A stretch of DNA of 64,000 nt from Eutreptiella sp. 'Long Island Sound 2002'. Taxonomy: Eukaryota > Euglenozoa > Euglenophyceae > Eutreptiales > Eutreptiaceae. The notes under the pieces were generated by a model. The model saw only the letters and a list, made by a program, of their open reading frames with translations, had not been told where the DNA came from and did not search any database. A program made the position numbers and the translations under genes. The first letter of the stretch is position 1. The number at the start of each line of letters is the position of its first letter. Positions 40,679 through 49,562 of the stretch are shown here, in pieces. The stretch covers positions 170,406,476 through 170,470,475 of the forward strand of contig OZ038378.1 in the NCBI GenBank assembly GCA_964036045.1, given 5' to 3'.

Positions 40679-41424
40679 TTCTGAAATGTGTAAACACATA
40701 CCCAATGTACCACAATCTGAATGGGTGCGGTATGTTGCTCTTCGTGCCCCAAGCCCTCTTCCTGATTGTACTGCTGCAAGAGTTGCATGGTGGCATGCAA
40801 AATGGGAGGAGTTTCCCTTTGCTGTCCAGCATTGCTGGTTTTCTTGTCTGCTGCCCTCGCTCTGCTTGGCCAAGTTGAGCGAGCGTTCAGCTTGGAGGGC
40901 CATATCCAGAGTAAGGACCGGCTGCATATGGGCGACAACAGTTTACGCATGTGGCCATGTCGCATGTTAACAAAGCCACCACAGACAATTTGGATGGTGA
41001 AAGTGATTAATTTGGCCCAACAGAGTTGTGCATATTGTCTGCTGTTTGTGAGTTCAGGGTCCGTGGAAAGTGGGTAACTGCAAGTGCAGTTAGAAGCATG
41101 CTGCAGTGTGCTGCAGATTGCCGCAACAGCGCGAAATTTGCCTGGGGACTGCACTAGCTTGCCCATCAATACCCAGGAGGCTTTGAGAAATATTACTTGG
41201 CCTGTGGGGGAGGGAGGGAGGGGGGCATGGGACAAGGCCAGGTTGCACTACCCAGTGCAAGGCTGTGGTGCAGAGAAAACAGAGTTGCAGAATTTATGCA
41301 AGGGGGCTTCAGACGTATGGTTGTGTTGCAGAATCACATTGGTGCTTGGTATTTGCCCTGTGTGTCAAGACAGACAGTCGCTGAGCGCACACGCGATACA
41401 CAAGCCGGTAACAAATGGGGGTAG
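40679..41424. other. Intergenic, no gene recognised
   Basis: Only short ORFs without motifs. A G-rich patch (ggggagggagggagggg) lies near 41207. Confidence 0.4.
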
Positions 41425-41540
41425 AGCCGGGGGCCGGAGCAATTTACGCCGTAAATTTACGTAAATTTTTGTAAATTCCTCGAAAAGTGGCGTAAATTCC
41501 CGTAAATTTTTGTAAATTCGGCGTAAATTAGGGGTTTTAC
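41425..41540 (+). repeat. Left TAAATTTACG/GGCGTAAATT repeat cluster
   Basis: Several copies of GTAAATTT and GGCGTAAATTCCCGTAAAT, next to GCCGGGGGCCGG. GAAAAGTGGCGTAAATTCCC here is the reverse complement of GGGAATTTACGCCACTTTTC at 44588-44640, so the two clusters face each other across the zinc-finger genes. Confidence 0.75.
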
Positions 41541-41684
41541 ATGATTTCCTTGCCATTGCTGGCAGTTGCAAATATTTGTGAGCTAGATTCTTGTCCATTT
41601 TGGAATGTAAATTGTGCAAATGCCCCTTCCCTGTGGCAGAGTCTGCTGGGGCTGTGTAGCCAATTCGCCGAGACCGGCACCTGG

Positions 41685-42053
41685 AGATCCCTGCCTCGAG
41701 CTTTACCCCGGCTCGAGAAGGAGGCATTTAGGGGCTTGGAGATCCCTGCCTCGAGCTTTTCCCCGGCTCGAGAAGGAGGCATTCACGGGCTTTCTTTCTT
41801 CCTTTGCTTTCTCGTGCTTTGCGTGTCATTCCCTGCACTTACCAATATTTGTGAACAACATTTGTGTCCATTGTCAAATGCAAACTTTGTTGCTGCCCGT
41901 TTCCTATGCTAGAGAACACTAGACCGAATCAGGCAAGAAGAGTGAAGATCCCTGCCTCGAGCTTTACCCCGGCTTGAGAAGGAGGCATTCAGGGGCTTGA
42001 AGATCCCTGCCTCGAGCTTTTCCCCGGCTCGAGAAGGAGGCATTCAGGGGTTT
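41685..42053 (+). repeat. Four ~53-bp AGATCCCTGCCTCGAGC repeats in two tandem pairs
   Basis: Copies at 41685-41737, 41740-41792, 41946-41998 and 42001-42053, period 55. Each holds CTCGAG CTTT(A/T)CCCCGG CTCGAG, a self-complementary-ended hairpin; the third copy has CTTGAG. The spacer CAATATTTGTGA...TGTCCATT also recurs before each pair, so a unit of about 265 bp has been duplicated. Confidence 0.85.
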
Positions 42054-42106
42054 TCTTTCTTTCCTTGCTTTCCTTCCGTTCACGCTGTTCTAGCTTTGTT
42101 ATGTAA

Positions 42107-42652
42107 ATGTGGGTGCGGAAGCAAGGCGGTGATGCCGTGTGGCAACACTTTGCTACTCTGGCAGCCGCGCTCCGCTACATCAAGTCCGAAGGTGCCCCCT
42201 CAAATTTGCAGCAAGTGCAGATTGAGCGTGCGGCGAAGAATTCGAAAGCGCACAATGGTTTCGAGTTCTCGGTCGAAGCCCCCAAGGCACCACCCAAGCC
42301 CGCGCGAACGACAGCCTACACCCCATCGGTCGCCTCGTACGTTGACGTCCTCAGCTCATCGTACTGTGCGAGCTGCCGCGGCCGGCTATGCAGGGTCACT
42401 GCTGCATGCTCCCAGTGTGAACGGGGGCTGCATGAGCAGTGCTTCGTTGTTGTGAAGGGAAACACCGGACGGGTGGAGGTGGATGAGGAGGGCGAGTCGG
42501 GAGATCATCGATGGTGTTTCACATGTGCATGTCGCGGGTGTGCCAAGCCTCTAGGGGACACTGACACTCAACAGTGCATGCGATGTAAATGCTATGTGCA
42601 TGCCACGTGCATTAATGATGGTGCTTGCCTCTCCTGTGCTCGGCCCGCTTGA
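42107..42652 (+). CDS. PHD-like Cys-rich zinc-finger protein
   Basis: A 181-aa frame from ATG 42107. The N-terminal 80 residues are helical and basic (AALRYIKSEGAPSNLQQVQ). From about residue 88 a dense Cys/His array follows: CASC, CSQC, HEQC, then after an acidic loop CFTC, CRGC, CMRC, CYVHATC and CLSC. Spacing (two CxxC pairs, H-x2-C, further CxxC pairs) suggests a PHD or extended PHD-type double zinc finger, usually a chromatin-reading module; aromatic-cage residues cannot be judged. It ends TGA 42650-42652, but the +1 frame downstream stays open with an acidic Ser-rich tail, so a short intron or frameshift near 42620-42670 may join them. Confidence 0.6.
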   Translation: MWVRKQGGDAVWQHFATLAAALRYIKSEGAPSNLQQVQIERAAKNSKAHNGFEFSVEAPKAPPKPARTTAYTPSVASYVDVLSSSYCASCRGRLCRVTAACSQCERGLHEQCFVVVKGNTGRVEVDEEGESGDHRWCFTCACRGCAKPLGDTDTQQCMRCKCYVHATCINDGACLSCARPA

Positions 42653-42822
42653 CTGTCGTGAAACCCTCAGGAATGCCTCTGAGGGACTTGCAACAAGCTG
42701 GCATGCTGAGGGGTCATGCACTGCTGGTCCACAAGACGTGGGCCTCGGACTCACACAGCAGTGCAGAGTCCACATCTTCCTCTGGGTCGTCAACAGACGA
42801 CTCTGGGGAGTCTTCGGAGTAG
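42625..42822 (+). CDS. Acidic Ser-rich tail, probably continuing the PHD-like gene
   Basis: Frame shifted relative to the PHD-like ORF and overlapping its last 28 bases. It encodes GMPLRDLQQAGMLRG, then HSSAESTSSSGSSTDDSGES and TAG. Acidic serine tails are typical C-termini of nuclear proteins. An acceptor-like CCCTCAG ends at 42670. Whether it joins by splicing, frameshift or is a separate peptide is unresolved. Confidence 0.35.
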   Translation: MPLLCSARLTVVKPSGMPLRDLQQAGMLRGHALLVHKTWASDSHSSAESTSSSGSSTDDSGESSE

Positions 42823-42912
42823 TGTGGTGAACGGGGGGGGGGGGGGCAACGGCGCACTGGGGTGGGTTTCAATTTTCCTGTTCCCTGGACCAGATTGTAA
42901 GTTTTTTCAGTG

Positions 42913-43710
42913 ATGAATTCGCTGATGCTTCAAAGTCAACTGCAACAAGCGCTTCATCAGTGGCGGCCCGATGTGCCACCGGAAGGACAAGGAGCACTAT
43001 ATGAGAACGTCCGGAAGATCATCCAGAACGTGGCGCATCTGCGGCAAATCGTTGATGGGGCAAAGCGCGGAGATTTTGACCTGCCAGTGGAGATGTTCTA
43101 CACCGCCACGTTGCTGAAAGTACCAAAAGGTTGTTGTGCTGCATGCCCGTACCCTGTTGCCTGTTGCCTGGTGACTGAATTCTGTGATCTGGGACGTCTA
43201 GCCTATTGCCTGTTGTCTTGGACGTCTAGCCTATTGCCTGTTGTCTGTTGACTGATTTCTGTGGTTTGGGACCTGTTGCCTGTTGCCTGGTGACTGATTT
43301 CTGTGATGTGGGCCTGCGGTCTGTAACTGATTGCCTTATTGCCTGTCACCTGTTGCCTGATGCCTGTTGCTTGTTTCATTGCAGGAAATTTACCCCGACT
43401 GCCACCGCATTTTGGCGCGCTGCAGCTGTACCATCTGCGGCGTGGCAGCCTACCCCCGGAGCTGGATGAAGAAGCGTGCCGGTTCATTGGCCGCACACCC
43501 GGCCAATCCCAGCTCCCCGTTCCCCAACGCCAAGCCGGCACCGCGGAGAACCCGATCTCGGTGAAGGAGCAGGAGGAGGAGGAGGAGAAGGAGGAGGAGG
43601 AGGAGGAGGAGGATGGGGACGAGAGGGAGCGAAGGGAGTGGCTGCATGGGCAGCAACACGATAGTTGGAAGGTGAGGGAGATGGAGGGCAGCGAGTGGCC
43701 CCCATTGTAA
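42913..43710 (+). CDS. Hypothetical two-exon protein with Glu-rich C-terminus
   Basis: Exons 42913-43129 and 43385-43710 join in phase 1 (donor GGTTGT, acceptor TTCATTGCAG) into 180 residues. The first exon encodes MNSLMLQSQLQQALHQWRPD, then YENVRKIIQNVAHLRQIVDG and DLPVEMFYTATLL; the second begins LPRLPPHFGALQLYHLRRGS and ends with a long Glu/Asp tract (about 43568-43640) and REWLHGQQHDSWKVREMEGS. Not recognised. A TTTTTTCAG acceptor ends at 42910, so this may be a downstream part of the PHD-like gene, with ATG 42913 internal. The intron is a CCTGTTG-type minisatellite. Confidence 0.55.
43130..43384 (+). repeat. Intronic TTGCCTGTTG minisatellite
   Basis: Repeats of CCTGTTGCCTGGTGACTGA(T)TTCTGTG and GGACGTCTAGCCTATTGCCT fill the intron of the preceding gene. 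Confidence 0.8.
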
Positions 43711-44565
43711 GCACTTGTGCATGTGCATGGGCATGAGCATGGGCATGCTATGTGGCGGCATGTATACATGCATCAACGCAAATCTAAACTAATGTTAACC
43801 CAATGTGTGTAGCTTGATCTTTCCACCCTCATCTCTAACCCACACACTCGAAACCAACAACATACAACCAAAACTAACGTATGTACCCCCCCCCCCCAAC
43901 CCCCCCCACACTTGTACGGCGCTAAAAGAGGGGCAGTGGGGGAAAAACATTATGTCTTTAGAAGTGAAGAGATACGGAGGCCCGCGTAAAAGATTTTAAA
44001 AAAACCCGCACAAGGTCCAAAAAGAAAAAAACTGTATGGACCGAATGGTTGACGCAATGGGGCAGTTCGGCAAAAAAAAATTTTGCAAGGTCCCCAAAAA
44101 AGAAAAAAAAGCGGCCGAACAAAAAGGAGTCAAAAAAAAGGTGGAGAAGACTCCAACGTCAACCAAGCGCCAAGTGTGCATGCTCCTTTCCTTACCCTCA
44201 CCCAACAACCTCTTGCCCTTTCCGTTGTTTGCAATGCGCCAGAAAATCAGTTGTGTTTTTGAGGGAGGGAACACGTTTTTGACCCGAGCCCGGGTCCATG
44301 GTGCAATCCCCAACCCCATACCCCCCCCCCCCCCAACCCCCGGCAGTCCATGGGCAAACCCACCAAAAAAAACCCTGGCTGTCGGTATATATAAGTATGT
44401 ATTCACACACATTCTTTTCTAATCCAAACACCAAACCAATCATTGAAACGGTGGGAAAACGCCACTTCGGTTCACAAGGCCGAAGCAACCAACCTTCAAA
44501 ACATTGAGCTTCTCTGTTTTGAGGTTTTGATGTTGGTTGAGCTGTTGAGTGACACTGTCCGTTCT
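43711..44565. other. Intergenic, A/C homopolymer-rich, no gene recognised
   Basis: C tracts near 43887 and 44322 and A-rich stretches near 44070-44140 give Lys-rich ORFs that I judge to be compositional. Confidence 0.45.
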
Positions 44566-44569
44566 ACTA

Positions 44570-44722
44570 ATTTACACCATTTCTTGGGAATTTACGCCAC
44601 TTTTCTTGGGAATTTACGCCACTTTTCTTGGGAATTTACGCCATTTGGGGAAAAATTTACACCCATTTACACCACCTGGTGGCCGGGGGCCGAAACAAGT
44701 GTAAACCCCCGTAAATTACCGG
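44570..44722 (-). repeat. Right GGGAATTTACGCC repeat cluster
   Basis: Three copies of CTTGGGAATTTACGCC(A)CTTTT followed by TTTACACC units and GGCCGGGGGCCG. The TTTACGCC words are inverted relative to the cluster at 41425-41540. Confidence 0.75.
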
Positions 44723-45159
44723 CTTGGCGATACATACAGAACAGTAATGGGTCTATTGTTATTCCCATAGGGATCCTGAATGGCTCATTTGTATTCCTTT
44801 GATGTCCCAAGCATTGTGAACAAACAATGGCCATAGCGTGGAGCCACTGCTTGTTCTAAAAAGGAATACCCCTTGATTGACCCTGGCAATTGCAGACCAT
44901 TGGGCCCACTAGTACTGAGCCATGCCCCCCACCCCCCAACCCTTTTCCACACAGAAGTATCCACGCATGTGTTGCACACCAACGTATTGCACATTTTTCT
45001 GGTTCTCAGAAACTTGTGTTGTTGTCCATTTGAACCATGGAGGTACCACCTTGTGTGCAAATGTGTTCACTAGACGAAGGAACCCATAATGCCGCTGCGA
45101 CTCTTTTGCCGGCCATGTGAGCCATTTCTCCCAGTGTTGTATGCTTGGCATCATTTTGG

Positions 45160-45960
45160 GATGAGGATAGCCATGTTTGTGGAAAGCCAATATTGAGTTT
45201 GTCCCCTGCTCTGCAGCGTCGGGGACCCACGAGACAGCAGGGTTATGTAGCCAATCCGCCCAATGGTGGGCCACTGTTGCTTTTGTCCCCCGCTATAAAG
45301 CATTGGGGACCCCGCAAGATGGCAGGGGTTATGTAGCCAATCTTACCAGTTGTGGGCCACTGCTTATTTTTTCCACCACTCCAAAGCATAGGGGACCCCC
45401 TAGGACGGCAGAGGTTGTGTAGCCAATCCGCCAACTTTTGGGCCACAGCTGATTTTGTCCCGCGCTGAAGCATTGGGGGGGGGGGGGGGGCAGATGGCAC
45501 GGGTTACATCGCTGTGCTTCATTCCCCAACGTGGGTCCCCTACGCTTCAGAGCGGGGTCAAAATCAGTAGTGCCCCACAACTGGGCAGATTGGCTGCGTA
45601 ACCCGCGCTGGTTGGGGGGTCCCCAACGCTTCAGAGCGGGAGACCAAATGAGCAATGGCTCACAAGTGGCAAGATTGGAAACATAACCCCTACCATCTCA
45701 TGTGTACCCTACGCTTCATAGCGGGGGACAAACTCGGTATTGGCCCGCAATTGGGCCCATTGGCTACATAATCCCTACCGTCTCGTGGGCCACCAACGCT
45801 TTAGAGCACGGGACAAAATCAGCAGCGCCCGACAAGTGGGCAGATTGGCTCCAGAACCCTTGCCGTCTTGGGGGGTCCCCAACGCTTCATAGCATGGGAC
45901 AAAATCAGCAATGGCGCACAAGTGGGCATATTGGCTACATGACCCCTGCGATCTAAATTA
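45160..45960. repeat. Inverted pair of ~87-bp repeat arrays around poly-G
   Basis: Left of a G tract (about 45475-45490) about three units read GTAGCCAATC ... GGGCCAC ... TTTTGTCCC ... AGCATTGGGGACC. Right of it about five units read the complement: GGTCCCCAACGCTTCA ... GGGACAAAATCAG ... GATTGGCTAC. Spacing between successive marker words is 86-88 bp in both arrays. The whole forms a large imperfect palindrome. Confidence 0.85.
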
Positions 45961-46320
45961 CCTTTTGGGGACATGGATGGAGAGACTCACGGGGTATTGG
46001 CCACGCAAGGCATTGGCATTTGGCACACCAACTAGCAGTGCTCCTGCGCACTTCCAATCGGCAGGGCTGCCATCGGCCCCTGGGCTTGTTGCAACCTCAT
46101 CCTCCCCTTCAATCTCTCTAGGAGGGGGCGCATCATCATCGGCGGGCGGTGCAGGTGCAGCAGCAGCGGAGAAGAACTGTGTCATTGGCAACTGGCGCTT
46201 TGCCTTCAATGGCGGAGCTATAGTAGCCTTGTGTTTCTTGCCCTGGCAATGGGTGGCAAATTGTTGTGTGTCCGCTCCCCACAAATGCAATTCCAAACAT
46301 TCGCAGTGCGGATTGCCCAT
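45958..46320 (-). CDS. Possible U1-type zinc-finger protein
   Basis: A 120-aa minus-strand frame. CLELHLWGADTQQFATHCQG plus KKHKA resembles the C-x(n)-H-x5-H...GKKHK core of U1-like/matrin C2H2 fingers, though the Cys pair is CEC rather than CxxC and the loop is 15 not 12 residues. QLPMTQFF then matches the PCNA-binding PIP-box pattern Q-x-x-M-x-x-F-F, followed by an Ala/Pro/Asp-rich acidic region. On the minus strand an AG acceptor (CTCACTAG) lies just before ATGGTGCATGG, so this may be an internal exon. Function unknown; possibly part of a transposon-encoded protein. Confidence 0.35.
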   Translation of the reverse strand: MGNPHCECLELHLWGADTQQFATHCQGKKHKATIAPPLKAKRQLPMTQFFSAAAAPAPPADDDAPPPREIEGEDEVATSPGADGSPADWKCAGALLVGVPNANALRGQYPVSLSIHVPKR

Positions 46321-46746
46321 GCACCATCTAGTGAGGAAGAAAGCAAGTGAGTTGACATTTGCTGGGATCTAAAGTGGAAAGGAAGATGGGAGTCTGGGGG
46401 CTTGGGATGCTAACCTTGGGTCCGTACACTTCATGACCTATGCACAATGCATACATCCTGTGAGAGGAAAGCAAGGAGCACAATGGGACAAGGGCACGAG
46501 CATTGGCAGATTTTTGGGGAAGAACAAATCATCACATGCAATATGCAATGTGCACAGAGGTGATCCAAGTACATTAACTAATTTGGTGCAACCACTACCA
46601 AAATTGTACAATTTGTTGTCCAAGAGAAAAACATTTCCAAATGATACAATTTTAGTGCGATAGTTTTTTTTCGCGGCCAACCCCTGGAGGGGGGAGGGGG
46701 TACTAAAATTTTTTCTAGGCGCGAAGTTTTTTACCACCCCTCCCCC

Positions 46747-46816
46747 TTGGTCACCAGAGGCCTTTGGATGATGCCTGGTCCCCTTGGTCACCAGAGGCCT
46801 TTGGATGATGCCTGGT
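46747..46816 (+). repeat. 35-bp tandem duplication
   Basis: Two adjacent near-identical copies of CTTGGTCACCAGAGGCCTTT followed by GGATGATGCCTGGT. Confidence 0.9.
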
Positions 46817-47106
46817 GTTTCTTTCTGCCTTGCAGGGGGATTTTTGGGGGGTAGTAGTAGGCCCGATGGATTGCCCAGTGTGCAATACCAACCCAAAGAT
46901 TATGCATACCATGGCAAACATAATAGAATTGAAGAAACAATGCCTGAACACATGGGCGTGGTCCTCAACCTTTGAGGGGACAAAACTTCCTCCCAAGAGA
47001 AGGTTCATTGGAGATACGTTGATAGTATGGGGACAGTTTCCATGAACCCCCCTTGCACCGGGGTGGCACCGGTTGGTGAATCCGGGGAGAAATTGCTGTG
47101 TGCGGA

Positions 47107-47403
47107 GGTAGCACAATTAGCAGTAGCAGCGGCAGTAGTTCAGTCAGCACTACAAGTAGCAGTACCAGCATCAACAACAGTAGCAGCGGTAGCAGCAGAA
47201 ACCTAGCCTAAAAGAAGGCACCTGCAAAGAAGGGCACCAAGCAAGCAGCACCTTCGGAGGGCAGCGACAGCGAATACGATAGCCAGACCCCAGCCAAAAA
47301 GCAGCCAATTAGCAGCCAGCGCCAGAAGCGGCCAACAGCTTCCCAAGGTGGGAAGGCCAAGAAAGCCGTCGCTACTGGGGTGACAACAAGCAAGGCAACT
47401 TGA
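47107..47403 (+). pseudogene. Lys/Ser-rich coding remnant with internal TAA
   Basis: One frame encodes a Ser tract (GSTISSSSGSSSVSTTSSS), then TAA at 47209-47211, then KKAPAKKGTKQAAPSEGSDS and PAKKQPISSQRQKRPTASQG to TGA at 47401-47403. The second half has the look of a basic, disordered nuclear C-terminus. It could be the last exon of a gene with a splice site near 47206-47214, or a broken gene. No upstream partner was identified. Confidence 0.3.
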
Positions 47404-47767
47404 AACGCCAAACGACTCGAAACGCGAAACGTTGCAGCATGCGAAGCGAAATGACTACATGATAGAAATGGGCACCCTATCATGTAGTGGGTCAGGCAAC
47501 ACACACAATGCCCATTTGCAAGCTTGTTGCATGGTGGGGGCGGGGGGGACGAAAAATGTGCAACACGGTGCTTCTGACGCGAGCGGTGCATTTTTTTTGA
47601 TTTTGCAAATTATCCTTTTTCTCTCTCCTCATAAGAATTGTACCATGTTCCTCAGAAGGCAAACACAACCCAAAACAAACATCGTGTTTGGTTTATGGGC
47701 ACATATTTTGGTTGCGATGTGCGTGCAAAAATCACGGAGTGCCGTGGCACACACATCCACATACACA

Positions 47768-47824
<57 letters not shown>

Positions 47825-48680
47825 CCATGGTACAACCAAGTACTTAGCCATTGTGTGACATGTTTTTGCTTGATCCATGGGGTATGGGGAAAGAAGTAGT
47901 ATTGGGGCTTCTGACCGAGGGAGCAACGCCCCTCCTCCTTAACCATGGTTGAAGGGTGAGGCTTCCCCACCGCACTTTGCACGTTGAGCTGGGGCCGTAG
48001 TCTTCACATTGATCGAGTGATGGTGTCAAAAGATCAACGTGCACCGTTTGTCAGTTGTCATGTTTGCTTTCTATATGATAAACTGACCATTCAGCTAGAA
48101 ACATCCACATCTCATGGAAATTTTGGATATATGTGTAAGGAAAAAATTTTCGTACCCCCCCTCCCTCCCGGGGGTTGCCTGCGAAAATAACACTGTATGC
48201 CGTAACAAAGAATTTTTTTTCCGCCCCCCCCCCCCCCGTCTAACGACCATCCACAAGCATTTGAGAACACCCGCCATAGTGGTTTGCAGTGAGCCTATCT
48301 TCACCGGGTAAAATCTCCAGAAACATCAGAAAGGTGCCGCACCATTCACGCACCATGCGACAACACCCTCTTGGAGGCCTCCGGATGACCCATGATTGGT
48401 GGAACCTCTAGCCATGTAGGGTACTTAGGTGATGATGAAAATTCTCCATGTAGACCCTTCCTTTCAGGGGCCTGCACCTTGGCAAGTTGAAGCGGAGGGG
48501 ATTGAGAAGGGGTGTCACAGGCCATTGAGCCTCTGCCTGGCCCACAAAAGCCTCTTCTTTGGGGTGCGGTATGGGCAGTCCATGCTGCACTGCCTCACTG
48601 TCCTGACCCTCCTTCTCCATTTGGTTGTACGTCTAGCCCTGCGGCTCCTTTTCAGGCTTATACCCACCACTCTTTTTTAG
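47404..48680. other. Intergenic, (CA)n microsatellite, no gene recognised
   Basis: A pure (CA)n tract runs from about 47768 to 47823. C tracts lie near 48157 and 48224. No motif-bearing ORF. Confidence 0.5.
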
Positions 48681-48683
48681 TCA

Positions 48684-49562
48684 ATGATTCAACAATTGTT
48701 GGCCGATAGCACAATGAGTTTTTTATTTCCGAACCGCATGAAGACAGATGTCATCGACGTGGACCAGGTGGACCTGAACACCGGGGGGGACGAACCTGTT
48801 GCACTCAAACAACAAGAGCCTGCGGACCGCTCGGACCCGGGGATGGCCTCAGACCATGACGAAGTCCAGCTCCGTCAACGTTCTGCCAGCGGCGCGCAGC
48901 TGCGCTCTCTCACCCCCTCCCCCGCAAGGCTCAGCTCCGGCAAGGCCGCGGCCAATGCTCCACAGACCCCCAGCGGGTCATCCCCTAACCCACTGGCACA
49001 GTACACCACGCCCTCAACGGACCGGCGGCTGTCGTTTGTAAGTGCCGCTCCGGAGCCGGACCCTTTGGAGGTGCACGCTGCGGCATCCTCTTCGGCGGTG
49101 TCCCAGACTTCGCTACTTCCGCCCGTGGACGGCCCTCATGTCCCTCCCCCAGCCCCCAGTCCCCCAAGGGCGGCTGGGCCCCTGGGGATGGCCCAGCTGC
49201 CCTTGCCAGCCCACCTGTTCTCCCCCGTCCAGACCGACAAGCTCCCCCCCTTGGCACGCTCTGCCACTCTGCTCCCCACACGCCCTTGCGCTTCGCAGGA
49301 GGCGCCTGAGGCCCGCATGACCACGCCTCCTGCATCACGGCCCTCCGCCATGGGGCAGCCCCAGCTGGTGCTGTTCCCTGGCCAGGCCGTGGGCGCCACG
49401 CCCCCTTTCGACGTCCCCTCCAGCCGCGCTGCAGGCGTCACGGCCTTCCCCTGCGCCTCATCCCCCTCTTTCCCATGGCCACTCCCTCCGCCCTTCCCCA
49501 TCCCCTTCACGTTCTGTGCTGAGTCATTTCTCAATCGCAGTGTTAATAATGACAACCCTGAG
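48684..49562 (+). CDS. Coiled-coil-like gene exon 1: disordered Ser/Pro region
   Basis: 293 codons ending NDNPE before donor GTGTGT at 49563. A second Met (48714, MSFLFPNRMK) is an alternative start. No domain seen. Confidence 0.72.

Noticed and set aside
43805-44422. Lys-rich plus-strand ORF (PKKEKKAAEQKGVKKKVEK)
   Set aside because: Arises from A-rich tracts; no splice context or conserved neighbours. A chance reading is more likely.
46433-46663. 76-codon plus-strand ORF ending LLSKRKTFPNDTILVR
   Set aside because: Looks mildly protein-like but I could not link it to any family, start signal or splice site.
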